This document shows positions 1 to 10,759 of a stretch of 64,000 nt of DNA, in pieces; position 1 is the stretch's first letter; every line of letters begins with the position of its first letter. Location: contig CAUYUJ010005647.1 of NCBI GenBank assembly GCA_963575745.1, positions 1 to 64,000 on the forward strand, given 5' to 3'. The notes under the pieces were generated by a model. It made no database searches. It worked only from the letters and a program-made list of their open reading frames with translations, and had not been told where the DNA came from. The position numbers were made by a program, and so were the translations under genes. The stretch comes from Prorocentrum cordatum (Eukaryota > Sar > Dinophyceae > Prorocentrales > Prorocentraceae).

Positions 1-780
1 GGGGGGGGGGGGGGGATCGGAATTAATCGGATGGGACGCACGGCTGAGGCTTTGCATGGGGAGACCTTGGAGGGGGTCGGAGAACATGCCTCGCGAGAAA
101 GCCGCGTGGAAATATTAAGATGCGCTCGTGCAGGCTATCTCGCGGGAGAGCCGCGTGATAACATTTAAACAGTGCCAGGCGTCTCGTGACACATGCGGGC
201 AGCATATTACAGATCCCGTGCTTAGCTGCCCCGATGCGCAACGCGCAACGCGCGTCGTATCGACACGGGGCTCAATGCGTAGTCTGAAATAAGTCCGCCA
301 CGAAACATTCGCCAACGCGCGGTCAGATACGTGGGGCCAACGCGCACGGACGTTTTGAACACGAGGCGCGTTGCGTTTCAAAACGGGCGCGTCGAGGCAC
401 CTGAGATCCAGCGGGTGTTGGGCGTCCTGGGAAGGGGCGCCGCAAGGCTGAGGCGCCGCTAGAAATCGAGCCCCTAGGGGCCAAACTTTTACCCGTAACC
501 AGAACGCGTCTGTTTTGGGGGGAGGGGGCCGAACCTCAAATCTGCCACATATGCACGGACTGACGCCTGGCAAATGCAAGCCTTAAGTAGGGGGTGGACG
601 GGGGAGCGGCCGCGCCGGTGGGAGGCCCCGTCCATATAGTTGGCAGCGGCGCACCTCCCATCACCCCTTTCGGTGGCGAGGAGCGCGAGGAGGAAGAGGA
701 ACGCAGCGTGCAGGGCGAGACGAGAAGGCCGATGGCTGCGAAGGCTCGGAACGGAAAGAGAGGAGGGAAACTTTGAGCGA
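1..780. other. No gene recognised; poly-G start
   Basis: The window opens with 15 G residues. The rest is GC-rich non-repetitive sequence with many CGCG words. Open frames on both strands are short and show no domain or consistent composition, so nothing is called here. Confidence 0.5.
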
Positions 781-949
781 GGCGTGGAACTCATCCTGAC
801 TCATCTCGGCCTCATTTTAACAGATGAGTTGCGATGAGTTCCGGATGTGTTTGCAACGGATGGTGGCGTTGATAAGAAGACGGGGGCGGGGGGGGCTAAG
901 GAAGAAGATGAGGACGACGAGAGAGTTGTGGATGAGGATGATGGGGGAG

Positions 950-1165
950 CTAGTAGATAAGACGAAGAGGAGGAGGAGGAGGTTGGTGAGGAATACGAGA
1001 CATGTATGGGTGGTTGATGGTTGGGGGGGAGATCTCTGGTTGGATGGTTGGATGGTTGGGAGGGTGATCTATGGTTGATGGTTGGGAGGGGGATATCTGA
1101 GAGAGACATGTATGGGTGGTTGATGGTTGGGTGCATGGTTGGATGGTTGATGCGCATCGATGTGC
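950..1165. repeat. GGTTGATGGTTGGG minisatellite
   Basis: Degenerate short repeats built on TGGTTGATGGTTGGG. The longer word ACATGTATGGGTGGTTGATG occurs twice (about 1000 and 1107). The threonine/histidine/proline-rich frames on the minus strand are products of the repeat. Confidence 0.7.
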
Positions 1166-1739
1166 ATGAGGGAATGTAGATACACTGGTGAAGATGATGA
1201 GGACGAGGAGGGGGGTGGCGGGGAGGTCTGCAGAATCGGCGGCGCTAGCCCCGCGGCGCCTCATCCACGTGCGTGTGCGTAGCGCCCACGTGCCGCACCG
1301 CGAGCACCTCTTCGTCGCCGCGGTCGTCGCCATCGCCGTCGTCGTCGTCGGTCGTCGTCGCCTGGGCCCAGAGCGTTGCCACCTCAAACCGTTTCTGAGT
1401 TCGCCGCCATCGTCGCTAAGAGGGGTGCGCAGACAGGGTGACCGCGCATCGAGAGCAGTGCATGCATGAGCATTGGCAACTGCAGCACGTCGAATAGATA
1501 GATCGGCCGTGCATCGCAGATATGCCCACGATCGCCATCGGGCATGCCGAGGCGGCGTATGCGCATCGCCCGGCATAACAAAGCAAGCAAACACATTGTG
1601 CCAGGGATGGGAACTGCACTCGCGGGACGGGGGGCGCACACTTGATGGGCGAGTGGGGCGAGTGCACGGTGGAGGAGGAGGATGGCGAGGAGGAAGAGGA
1701 GGTGACTGACTGGCTGATTGACACACGTGTGCGGGGCCG

Positions 1740-1985
1740 TCGGCTCTCAGGGGGTAGACAGGGGCTGCGCGCGGACCGTCGGTCCCCAGGGTCAGCGCCA
1801 TTGGGGGTCGGCTGGGATTGCAGTCCCAGCCGACCCCCGATGGAGCCGACGGTCCCGCGCGCAGCCTCAGCCGACCTCCCGGGGACCGACTGTCCGCGCG
1901 CAGTCCCAGCATACCCCCAATGGAGCCGACGGTTCCGCGCGCAGTCCCAGCCGAACCCCCGGCCCAGCCGACCCCTTGTTACACG
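1740..1985. repeat. Degenerate repeat of CCAGCCGACCCCC and CGCGCGCAG words
   Basis: CCCAGCCGACCCCC, GGAGCCGACGGT and CGCGCGCAGTC recur several times, some inverted: GGGGTCGGCTGGGA faces TCCCAGCCGACCCC at 1804-1839, giving a strong hairpin. No gene is supported across 1990-2660 either. Confidence 0.6.
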
Positions 1986-3009
1986 CGCTGACGCGCGAGG
2001 GAAAAGGGCGAGCGCCGAGGGAGAAGATGTGCCAACACAGCGTGATTCAACGCAGTCAAATCGAACAAGTGACGCATCCCTGCAACATGGCGGATATCGC
2101 TGGTCAGCCCGCCCTGTGCGCGAGAGGCCACGCGTGGCCCGAGCCCCTGCAAACACGGATGCACATTGCCACCGAGAGTACAGTTGAAAGGAGCGCAATG
2201 GGCAACGTGAGCGCCCGACACTTCGAGGGTGCAACGTGCGCTGGGTATGATAACAAGATCACTGCACGAGGCACTATGACATCCATTGGATAGATGGAGG
2301 GGCTGCCCGAAACCTTGGGGGGAGAGGGATGCATAGGAATTGGAAAGGTCGAGTATGGACGCGGGGAACGCGGAGGAGGTGGGCCATGCACCAACACTTA
2401 CGATGGCGACGATATGATTTCACAGGGCGTCGAATCATCGAATCCTACGGTGCCTGTCGGTGCATCACCACCGTTTGTTCGCTTTGATGACGCCCTTGTA
2501 CAGAGGTCCTAGCGAGTGCCCCGAATCTGGCGACGGAGCGAGGAATAGCGAGAAGAGGGAGGCGACGGGTGGGCCCCTGAAGCCGCGAGCTGGCCTTGCT
2601 GGGAGGAAACGGTCGGGGGGGGGGGTCGGGGGATGTCGTGTAGGTTGACTCGCCCGTGCACGTCCTGTCGTGCCATATATTGCCTCACCACGGCTGGCTA
2701 GACCCCGTCTGATCCAGAAACGATGCGGCCAGGCGCAGTGCAATATGAACGTCGGCACCATTTCTTCCTCCTTGTCCACACACCCCTACCTCCTCGCACA
2801 TTCCCTCTTCGTTAACTGCCACATGTTCTCATTATGCATGTCTCCCTCCTTTTGTCATCCAAGCTCCACTCCCAAACCTCCGACGCCGAATCTTCGGCGG
2901 TTGCGGCTGACTTGTCGTTGGCACGCAATTCGTCGTGCAATATCTGCAGGTCTCGGTCTTCAAATCACCATGCCAAGGGTCCACGCCCTCTCTGTATCCC
3001 TGCAGTCTC

Positions 3010-3029
3010 TTCCCCATCCCATCTCTCTA

Positions 3030-3070
<41 letters not shown>

Positions 3071-3200
3071 CTCTCTCGCCCCCCCCGCTCTCCCTGTGTT
3101 TATATACACGTATATACGTGTAGCCACGTACCGTATAAATGCATATCGATATTTGTGTTGCTCCTCCTCTCTCGCTCTCTCTCTCTCTCTCTCTCTATCG

Positions 3201-3253
<53 letters not shown>

Positions 3254-3430
3254 CCGCTCGTGCCCCTCTTGTGCCCCCTCGCGCTCTCCAACTGTGTTAC
3301 GTTCGCTCGGTATCGCTCCTTCTCCTTCTCTCGCGTTTTTGTTGTTTCTTTCTCTCTCTCTCTCTCTCGTTCCCTCCCTCTATCGATTCCCCCTCTCTCT
3401 CTCTACATCTCAACCGCTTTCTATATTATA
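3010..3430. repeat. (CT)n microsatellite blocks
   Basis: Blocks of CTCTCT on the plus strand (about 3028-3075, 3165-3250, 3345-3410) alternate with unique stretches. Serine/leucine frames here are satellite products. 2300-3000 holds no recognisable gene. Confidence 0.9.
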
Positions 3431-3540
3431 TTTTATATAGTATACACGTTACTGTGCATGCGTGCGTACGTCATACGCGCGCATAGGCCGTGCACGACAT
3501 GTGGAAACAACGCGGGTCTGGGCGGCCACGCCCCAGTCGA

Positions 3541-4797
3541 TCATCTTTTTTTCATTTCCATGTAGCCGAACTTGCGGAAGACCATCCGCTCGAAGCGAGC
3601 CCGATGTGCAGTGTTGCACACAAGTGCGATCGTGCCGTTCATGCTTTCGTCGACGTAGCAATTGTAATAGCGGGGGTTGCCCTTCCTCCTGATGAGCTGC
3701 GCCATGTGGCGGAAGAAGTGGTGTTTTGGAAGGATGTGCACATGCGCTGACTCCAGCAAGTTGCAGTGCAACACACACAACTGGTTGAGCTCATCGCACA
3801 CGTCGTCTGGGACTTTTCGCCCATGTTCTAACAATAGTTTGTTGAACCGTTCCAGTGCGTTCCCTGCAGCCATTAACTCGTTCCCATGATTACTCGGGGC
3901 TAGTTTGTCCACAACTCGGGGGAGGAACCGCATGATGAACAAAAAAAACCACTTAGTCTCCTGCGCTTTGGTGGACATAGTCGGCGCAGCCCCTGTCCCG
4001 ATCATCCCAGGGGTTAGCTGGCCGATTCTTGTAATGGCGGGCTCTGGGACGCCTGTCTGCCGCAAGTGGTCGCAGTACGCAGTCAATTCTACATGGGGCC
4101 TCTGTAGGCCCAGCCTGACTTTGTCAGGCTGGAGGTCTGCAGACACATTGAACACATTACACACCAACATTTCCCACGCCACCGACGCCGCGAAAACCTT
4201 CATCACCCCAAGGTGTATGCAATGCAATTCGTCCAGGCTGAACGTATGCATGCCAGTTCCGAGAATCGGGTCTAGTAGCGGATTCCTGTGGTAGCATCTC
4301 CCCTTCTCTGATTGCCTCCAAAATTTGATTAATCTAGCTGGGGGCACGGACAACGAGTCGAACTCATCAACGTCGAGCAGCGTCGGTGTAGCTTCAATGC
4401 GGTCCCCAGCTTTCAGGCCCAGCTTTGGGAAGTCTTGGGTAAGCGCCCGTCCGCGCGACGTGGTTTTGTAGTCCAACCTGAAACGAATATCCCTGTGAAG
4501 TTCTGGTGAATCAATCAGAACCCATTTCTCTTGTTGTCGGCACTCATCTTCGCATGCTCCAGGCGCGTGTGGTATCACGGCGTCCATAGTATGTACTAGT
4601 ATCTCATCGTGGCTCTGGCCACATAGAATACATGGGGCATGTCCAGACCTATGAGCGGGGAACCCCATGCCAGTGGACATCTCTGGCCAGTCCGCCTTGA
4701 AATCTACCAGCACAGCTGTCCAATCTAACACCTGCCCCTCATTACCAATGCAATGCAACGTCGACCTCGCGGGGTCGCTTGCCAGCTCCCCCCTTCG
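3541..4797 (-). CDS. Transposase-like protein, large 3' coding block
   Basis: A 405-residue open block starting near 4758 and extendable upstream to an in-frame TAG at 4798-4800; it ends at TGA 3541-3543. It reads VDFKADWPE, then a probable zinc-binding CILC motif, then HTFSLDELHCIHLGV, and near the C-terminus LPKHHFFRHM, GNPRYYNCYVDESMN and TAHRARFERM. The block order H-DELHxxHLGV followed by PKHHxxxH and DExxN resembles the core of CACTA/Plavaka-type (TNP2-like) RNase H-fold transposases, and I recall very similar proteins repeated through dinoflagellate genomes (family memory, not checked). It is the same gene as the 5' part at 5563-6504; the 765 bases between hold a long (CT)n tract and may be an intron or a satellite insertion. 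Host function is not suggested; a mobile-element relic is most likely. Confidence 0.6.
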   Translation of the reverse strand, partial: RRGELASDPARSTLHCIGNEGQVLDWTAVLVDFKADWPEMSTGMGFPAHRSGHAPCILCGQSHDEILVHTMDAVIPHAPGACEDECRQQEKWVLIDSPELHRDIRFRLDYKTTSRGRALTQDFPKLGLKAGDRIEATPTLLDVDEFDSLSVPPARLIKFWRQSEKGRCYHRNPLLDPILGTGMHTFSLDELHCIHLGVMKVFAASVAWEMLVCNVFNVSADLQPDKVRLGLQRPHVELTAYCDHLRQTGVPEPAITRIGQLTPGMIGTGAAPTMSTKAQETKWFFLFIMRFLPRVVDKLAPSNHGNELMAAGNALERFNKLLLEHGRKVPDDVCDELNQLCVLHCNLLESAHVHILPKHHFFRHMAQLIRRKGNPRYYNCYVDESMNGTIALVCNTAHRARFERMVFRKFGYMEMKKR

Positions 4798-4931
4798 CTA
4801 TCGCTCTCCCTCTCTCTCCCTCTCTCCATCTCTCGCTCCCTCCGCTTCCTCTTTCTCGTGCCCCCCCTCTGTATCCGCAATGTCCATATCTCTCCCTATG
4901 TCTCCATCGCTTCTCCCTATCGTGCTATCTA

Positions 4932-5007
<76 letters not shown>

Positions 5008-5562
5008 CCATCTATCTCCCTCTCATCTCTCTCTATCTCTCTCTGTCTAGCGATCCCCATTATCTATCTGCCTCGCCCTCCCCCTCGAACACGCAACCAT
5101 CCGCAATGCGAGGTGCATGCACAGTCGATGCTGGTCCACTTGCAAAAAGCGCAGCCGTGATTATTTCTGCTCTCGCAGCAAGCGCAGCCGCATGTCGATC
5201 AAGTCCACAAACGCTCAAACTAGGACAGGAGCTGCATGCTTTCCCCGCCATCACCCTACCCTTCAGCACCGAACAATTTACTGCGGGCCCTCGCACCGCC
5301 CCAAAACGAGCCACGCCTCCGCCCCGCGCGGGCCTTAAGACACACATGCATCCCTCGACAACGGGGGTGGGTGGGGGAAGGAGCGTGTAAGCAGCGCTGG
5401 CTTGCATTACACATAGCTTGCACCGCATATCGAGCCCCCTGTCTACAGTATATATCTTACACCACTCAGCTTGCACCGCATCAATTGCACCACATTCCCT
5501 ACACATGTATAGTTTAACCACGCAGTGAACGATATAGCCTACACCCAGACAGCCTACGCCTG
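4798..5562. repeat. (CT)n-containing spacer or intron in transposase-like gene
   Basis: About 75 uninterrupted CT/TC bases around 4932-5005, with flanking CT-rich DNA, separate the two halves of the minus-strand gene. On the gene's strand the tract is (GA)n, so there is no polypyrimidine tract next to the downstream block; splicing here is uncertain. Confidence 0.6.
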
Positions 5563-6504
5563 CTACTCAGCATTCATCCCCGTCGCATGCCCCTCAGCCG
5601 TCCTTACGAAAGAGGCGCCCCTTCCCACCTTCCCAGACATAGATTTGCGAAGTTCGTCTGACTCCCTCCACTCGTGTTGATCGTGCCTCCGTTCTGGAAG
5701 GCGACCAGTAACCATGCACTTGAGTGACCACGCAATCATCTCATATATTGGGTACAAGGTGCACCAGTGACTGCAGCCACAGTTACAAAGGTCCGATGTT
5801 CTTACACAAGCTACCATGTGTCGAACCCCCGCGTTGCAAAAATGTATGTATATTCCCAGGAAGCTATCTTTGTTGTTAAACGGCGTTTTGCCCATGTATA
5901 GTGCTAGTGGCAGCGTTCTCTTCCGCTTCTCTGGGCCCGCCCCCCGTGCATGAGGATGCTCTTCGAAATCTTGTATCCAAGTCTCACTCTCCAGGTGATC
6001 ACCCCACTCAGACAGCATGGTTGGATTGCCATCTATCTCGTTCGTCAGAGCTTCGCGTGGGGTGGGGTGGGGGGGGGGGGGACATGTATGGTTTGAGGCG
6101 ACCGCGTCACGTCGCCTCGGCCAATTCCTGGAATCTCCATTTCGTACAGCTGGGAATCAAAACGGGGTAAGTCCAATGCGTGGTCCAATTTACGTTGAAA
6201 ATGACCCGTTGGGGACTCTGGCTTCAGGGCGTATTTTTTTAGCTTGGCGAATGCCAGCTAACGATGCGTAGTGACAAAGTGTACAGACGTGTTTGGCCGA
6301 CATCTTTTTTCCAGACAAGTCCATGTCCAAAATCTCCTCTATAAATAGATTGGCAGCGTCCGAGGCTGGATCCGAGAAAGGTTCCGGGGGAGGGTCGAAA
6401 CCGATCTCATCTTGCCAACTGCTGGGGCGAGAAGCTGTGTATTCAGGAACCTCGTCGTGCCATGGTCTCACTGGCGACTCCGATCTCTTTCTGCGGGGAG
6501 GCAT
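5563..6504 (-). pseudogene. Transposase-like protein, 5' part, frame-broken
   Basis: A likely start is the ATG at 6504 (MPPRRKRSESPV). The frame runs to LSGKKMSAKHVCTLCHYASL and is lost at the seven-T run 6234-6240 (A7 on the coding strand). One base over, the protein continues cleanly as YALKPESPTGHFQRKLDHAL and SQLYEMEIPGIG down to a C16 tract (6066-6081 G on plus), where a second shift is needed. The frame then continues PREALTNEIDGNPTMLSEWG to a TAG at 5563. The GHFQRKLD block is what I remember from this dinoflagellate element family. Both breaks sit on homopolymers, so they may be assembly errors rather than decay. Confidence 0.55.
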
Positions 6505-6649
6505 TGCGGGAGCTCGGGCCACGTTCCACTGACATCCCTCCTCTGCGCGCATGCGTTGCGCTCCTGCGCAATATGAAACGACAGGCTCCTTAAAGGGCCG
6601 CAACTCGCATCGCGGACTTCCCCGCCTCTAGGACCTGTTCAGCATGATA

Positions 6650-6767
6650 TGGGCCTGTTTTCCACCGCCACCATAAGTTGGCGGGGGGAAGGAGGTGGAG
6701 GGCGAGGAGGACGAAGCAGAGGAGGATGGGGAGAAGGGCCCCCGTGGTGGTGGTGGAAGACAGGCCC
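6650..6767. mobile_element. 118-bp inverted-repeat (MITE-like) element, copy 1
   Basis: The left end GGGCCTGTTTTCCACCGCCA (about 6651) faces the right end GGTGGTGGAAGACAGGCCC (to 6767), an imperfect inverted repeat of about 22 bases around a GGA/GGC-rich middle. A related element with the same ends and the word CACCATAAGTTGG lies at 25107-25217. It sits just 5' of the transposase-like gene. Confidence 0.6.
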
Positions 6768-6879
6768 GCCCAGCAAGCTCGATTGCTTCGGCATCAGTCC
6801 CCGAGGGTCAGGCTGGATCGGAAAATTGATCTGGATGGGAGGAGGCGGGGGCATGGGTCGGAGGGAGAAAAGACGCACA

Positions 6880-7060
6880 ATCTAAACTCATCTCGAACTC
6901 ATCCAAACTCATCCCGAACTCATCCCAGCATGTTTTGGAGATGAATTCATGTAATGTCAGTTTTTCATATATATATATATATATATGGTTTGGTGTGGTG
7001 TAGCAAAACTCATCCCTCATGAAACTCATCTCGACTCATCCTCCGGAGTTGTCTGGAAAC
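6880..7060. repeat. ACTCATC repeats and (AT)n
   Basis: AACTCATC recurs at about 10-base steps (6887-6930, 7007-7040) around an (AT)n tract at 6967-6986. The same ACTCATC/GATGAGT words appear inverted at 788-850. The next 150 bases repeat AAAAGGCCGGAC and CAAAAGAGG. No gene. Confidence 0.6.
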
Positions 7061-7221
7061 CAAAAGGCCGGACACCGCAAAAAGGCCGGACGGCCTCAAA
7101 AGGCCGGGCAATTCGGGATACAAGCCAGGATGTGTTTGTTCACTTAGAATTCTCATCAAAAGAGACAGCCTGCAGCTCAAAAGAGGGGCCCGCTCAAAAG
7201 AGGCCCAAGCTGCCTAGCGGT

Positions 7222-7640
7222 GGCGCATCTCCACCGCGTGGCTCGCCATAATCTTCCCGTGGAAGCGCTGGAGGTCCAGGGCGGGCTTGGTAAGCCCCCC
7301 CAAGGTGGAGGAAAATGGAGGGGGAGGGGGAGGGGGAGGAGGAGGAGGAGGATGGATGATGACGAGGAGGAGGAGGAGGAGGGTGATGAGCACGAGAATG
7401 CGCAAGCAAGGGAGAGATGAGGATGCGCATGCAAGAATGTCCATCCTCCCCCGAGTCTATAGGCCCCATCCCCTCCTGGCGAGCGCAGTCTTGTACTCTG
7501 CCAGGAGCTGGTCACCCTTCAGGTTCTTCTGGATCTCTTTGATGTCCTCGATCTGCATCCTGGTAGCGATCGTCGGGGCCTGGTTCTTGCAGTTCTCCAA
7601 CAGCGCATTCAACTTCTTGAGATCTGGGCTGTCCCGCCCT
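7222..7640 (-). CDS. Putative exons, helical protein
   Basis: Two coding-like pieces. At 7475-7640 the minus strand reads DLKKLNALLENCKNQAPTIA then QIEDIKEIQKNLKGDQLL, an amphipathic helical segment. At about 7222-7296 it reads KPALDLQRFHGKIMASHAVE. Both have varied amino-acid use unlike the low-complexity frames around them. They lie on the same strand and in the same order as the pieces up to 14.56 kb, so they may belong to one or more multi-exon genes. Function unknown; exon borders not fixed. Confidence 0.4.
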
Positions 7641-7879
7641 CCCCAATCGATCTCATATCACCGCTCTTCCTCCCCAACCGATCTCATCTCACCGCTCATC
7701 TCATCTCGGCTGCCCTCCCCAACCGATCTTGGCTGTCCTGCCCTCCCCCCCCGTCGTCGTCGCCCCCTCTCCATGGTCGCAGGTGCCCCTACGGGGGGCA
7801 TGCGTGTCCCTCCCCATCGAGGGGCATGCGACGACTGCGTAATGATGATCAGCATGATGATCACCGTTAAACAGTCGTC

Positions 7880-8355
7880 GTTGTCTCTGTCGCCCTCGTC
7901 ATCGTCAGCACGAGGCACTGATGGGAAGCCCCCCGCCCGCTCCTTCAGCCACCCCCATTCTGGCATTGATTCAGCAGCGGCCTTCACTGTCTCCGACGCC
8001 GCCGCCGACGATTGCCACGAGCCGATGAGTCTCCTCACCTCGCTCTCTGCCTTCATGAACTCCTTTTTTTTGCCGCTGCCTCTGGACCGTCTGGGGTATC
8101 CTTCTTGCGGGGCGCGCGACCGCGCCCACGACCTTTGCATCTTTTGCCGCCTCCATTAGCCTCATCCTCCTCTCCGTCTCCAGTCTCCTCCTCCTTGGGC
8201 GAAATCTCCTGCCTCGAGGCCTTCGCTCCATGATCATCATCCCCCGTCGGAGCTGCCCTCTTTGCGCCAGCTGTTCTCACCTCCGTCGCTGCCGCAGTAG
8301 AACCATCATCATCATGATCTCCACAATCAGGATTCGACACCTCCCATCCCGATGG
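7880..8355 (-). CDS. Putative exon, charged protein with homopolymer frame break
   Basis: The upstream frame reads SGWEVSNPDCGDHDDD, then a KEEETGDGEEDEANGG acidic stretch and a basic KRCKGRGRGRAPRKKD stretch, to PEAAAKK at the eight-T run near 8068-8076. One base over, it continues KKKEFMKAESEVRRLIGSWQ, KAAAESMPEWGWLKERAGGF. The two halves join naturally if the A8 run is one base off. No family recognised. It is probably part of the exon trail of 7.2-14.6 kb. Confidence 0.4.
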
Positions 8356-8414
8356 CAGAGTAGAGAGCGAACCGCGGGATGGAGAGGGAGCGAGGGATGC
8401 AGGGGGACAAGGGC

Positions 8415-8429
8415 GAGAGAGAGAGAGGT

Positions 8430-8518
<89 letters not shown>

Positions 8519-8600
8519 AGACACGGGAGAGAACGAGAGAGAAAGGCAGAGAGAGATCGAGAGAGCGAGAGAGAGAGAGAGAGAGAGAGATATAGAGAAA
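8415..8600. repeat. (GA)n microsatellite
   Basis: About 90 nearly pure GA dinucleotide bases at 8419-8514, then GA-rich DNA to 8600. It lies between putative exons of the minus-strand gene trail, so is probably intronic. Confidence 0.9.
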
Positions 8601-8689
8601 GAGAGGGACGGGCATGCATGCTGAAGAAGAGCGACGGGCATGATGCAAACTATTCCCTGTTCCCCGCCATCTGTGTGTGTATGTAGTTC

Positions 8690-8820
8690 ACGCGGTCCCC
8701 AGCTCCTCCCGCTTCCCGTGCTCGAAGTAGAGGAACTTGAGGCGCTTGGCCATGGCGTCCCACCACAGCCAGTCGCCCCCAAGGGCCACGCGCGCCTCCC
8801 TGACCCCCATGGCGGCGGCG
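8690..8820 (-). CDS. Putative exon (GDWLWWDAMAKRLKFLYFEH)
   Basis: The minus strand reads MGVREARVALGGDWLWWDAM then AKRLKFLYFEHGKREELGTA. Rich aromatic content and absence of repeats make this a convincing coding piece. It is flanked by (GA)n below and (CT)n above. No family recognised; borders not fixed. Confidence 0.45.
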
Positions 8821-8879
8821 ACGGGAGGTCACTCTCGTTACCGCCGCCGCAATCGAACATCATGACATGTTCAGTTCTC

Positions 8880-9140
8880 GTGTTTTCTCTATCTCGTGTT
8901 CCCTCGTCCGCTCGCTCTCCCTCGCTCGTTCTCGCCTCATCCCTCTATCTCTATCGGTCTCTCTCTCTCTCTCTCTCTCTCCCTCTCTCTTTCTCTCTCT
9001 CTCTCTCCCTCTCTCTCTCTATCCATTCCCTCTCTCCCTTGCTATTCCTATATGTTAAGTTATATGTTGTCCTATATTGGTTTGTGTTATGTATCTGCTT
9101 TGTGCTGTGTCTCCCCCCTCTCTATATATCTCTCCATGGC

Positions 9141-9202
<62 letters not shown>

Positions 9203-9210
9203 CCGCTCCC
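8880..9210. repeat. (CT)n microsatellite blocks
   Basis: CT-rich tracts at 8955-9025 and 9143-9205 in an intron-like position between minus-strand coding pieces. Confidence 0.85.
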
Positions 9211-9229
9211 TCTTTCTGATCCCAACCCC

Positions 9230-9511
9230 CGCCCCCAGCTGGCCTCGACGTAGTTGCGCGCGCCTTGGACGGCCTCGGGGTCGTGGATGCCACCCTCTTC
9301 CTCCCCTACCCATGCGCCCAAGAGGTAGGATGAGATGGGATGGGAGGATAGGGGGTACGAGCGATAGCGAAGACGTGTCAGCTTTCTTGTATGACTGGCT
9401 CATGCTGTACTCTTTTTTTTCAGGGCGACGAGCTTCAGGCCTGCCCAGTGCCTGCGGTAGTCGCGCTTTCCATCTGGCGACTTGGCGTTGGAGGCCTTGA
9501 AGGCTGATTTT
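9230..9511 (-). CDS. Two small putative exons
   Basis: Minus strand 9420-9511 reads SAFKASNAKSPDGKRDYRRH then WAGLKLVAL. Minus strand 9230-9305 reads EEGGIHDPEAVQGARNYVEA. Both are short but have ordinary protein composition, and they follow each other in the order expected for exons of the 7.2-14.6 kb trail. No domain recognised. Confidence 0.4.
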
Positions 9512-9572
9512 TTTTTGTTTCCCCCCTCCCCCCCCACCTCCCCACTATCTCAGCCGTTCGGCTTCCTCCCGA

Positions 9573-10142
9573 TCACCCCCGCCACCCTGCCCTTTTGGAC
9601 GGTCTCACCGTCTGGAACTCAGTCGTTTGGGCCCTGAGCCACTTGTAGAACTTTTGGTAGACCCCCGTCCGCGCTTGGACCCCAGTGCTGATGGCGTCCT
9701 CGAGCTGGGCTAGGCTGGCCTTCTGCTTGTCAGTATACATATGCAACGGGTCTGAGTTTTGCTTCGCCGACACATCCACGGCCTTCTTCAACAGATCTGC
9801 TACTTCGGACCTATGCTCGGGCGGCACATCATCAAGCCATGTTTTCTGTGTGGGGATCGCTGCATTCGGGGTTGGGGCTGGCTGCTGAGGCTGCATGGGC
9901 TGGTCATCTGCACGGGCCAACACGGGCTGCTGCGGCTGCGCGGGCTGGTTCTCTGAGCGGGGTTTATGGGGCTGCGCGGGCTGGCTCTCTGAACGGGGTT
10001 GCGTGGGTTGTTGGGGCTGCGCGGGCTGGTCGCCTGAGAGGGCCTGCGCGGGCTGTCCATGCTGCTGCCGCTGCGGCGGCCACGTGTCTGGCAAGCGGTC
10101 GGGGGGGGTGCTCGCCCCATGGTGCCTGGAGAAGCATTGCAA
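9573..10142 (-). CDS. PQ-rich protein segment with helical C-terminal part
   Basis: About 190 residues. The first half is a proline/glutamine-rich repeat of QPAQPQQP and QPAQPHKPRSE type. The second half is ordered: TWLDDVPPEHRSEVADLLKK, then NSDPLHMYTDKQKASLAQLE and GVYQKFYKWLRAQTTEFQTV. A disordered leader followed by a helical domain is seen in gag-like or adaptor proteins, but no family is recognised. Part of the minus-strand exon trail. Confidence 0.45.
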   Translation of the reverse strand: MQCFSRHHGASTPPDRLPDTWPPQRQQHGQPAQALSGDQPAQPQQPTQPRSESQPAQPHKPRSENQPAQPQQPVLARADDQPMQPQQPAPTPNAAIPTQKTWLDDVPPEHRSEVADLLKKAVDVSAKQNSDPLHMYTDKQKASLAQLEDAISTGVQARTGVYQKFYKWLRAQTTEFQTVRPSKRAGWRG

Positions 10143-10559
10143 TCATTGTGTTGCCGCGCAACGCGAGGCATACAAACACATACTTACCCGTTACGAAAGT
10201 TATTCATCTTGAGCACTGACGACTAGGGCGTCTCCGAGTGCCCCCCCCCTCCCCCCGTGGACTCCTAGCACGGCAGTCTTCGGCCTGGCTTGGCGGGGGA
10301 GATTTCTGGGGTTCTCCCTGGTAGCATTAATAATATATAACCAATTCAGGATAAAATCTCCCCCCCGTGAATTCACAAGAGAGAAATCACTCCCGGCCAC
10401 TTCCAGGCAACTCGGAATCTCTCCCCGTGCGAAACCACAAGGAAGAATCACTCCCGCACCACTTCTCAACACAGCGCCCACACATGCCAATTTTAGCCAA
10501 GATGAATTAACTTTCTTAACGGGGATGTATGAAGGGGGCGGGGGGGCTCGTGGGGGTAT

Positions 10560-10620
10560 TGGATGGTGCTCTGGATGTGGGGGGTGGGGGGTGGGGGGGG
10601 GGGGGGGGGGGGGGGGGGGT

Positions 10621-10654
<34 letters not shown>

Positions 10655-10705
10655 GGGGGGGGGGGGGGGTGGTGGGGGGGGGGGGGGGGGGTGGGGGGGG
10701 GGCAC
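10560..10705. repeat. Near-pure poly-G tract of about 120 bases
   Basis: From about 10585 to 10702 the plus strand is G broken only by a few T and C bases. It can form many G-quadruplexes. The glycine- and proline-rich frames over it are products of the tract. Confidence 0.95.
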
Positions 10706-10759
10706 GAGGAACGATCAAGAACATTGACTATAAGGAACGAATGGGCGTCTCTGACCACG

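Noticed and set aside
3010-3430. Serine/leucine-rich hydrophobic frames as membrane proteins
   Set aside because: They are CT dinucleotide tracts; the same frames appear at every CT block in the window.
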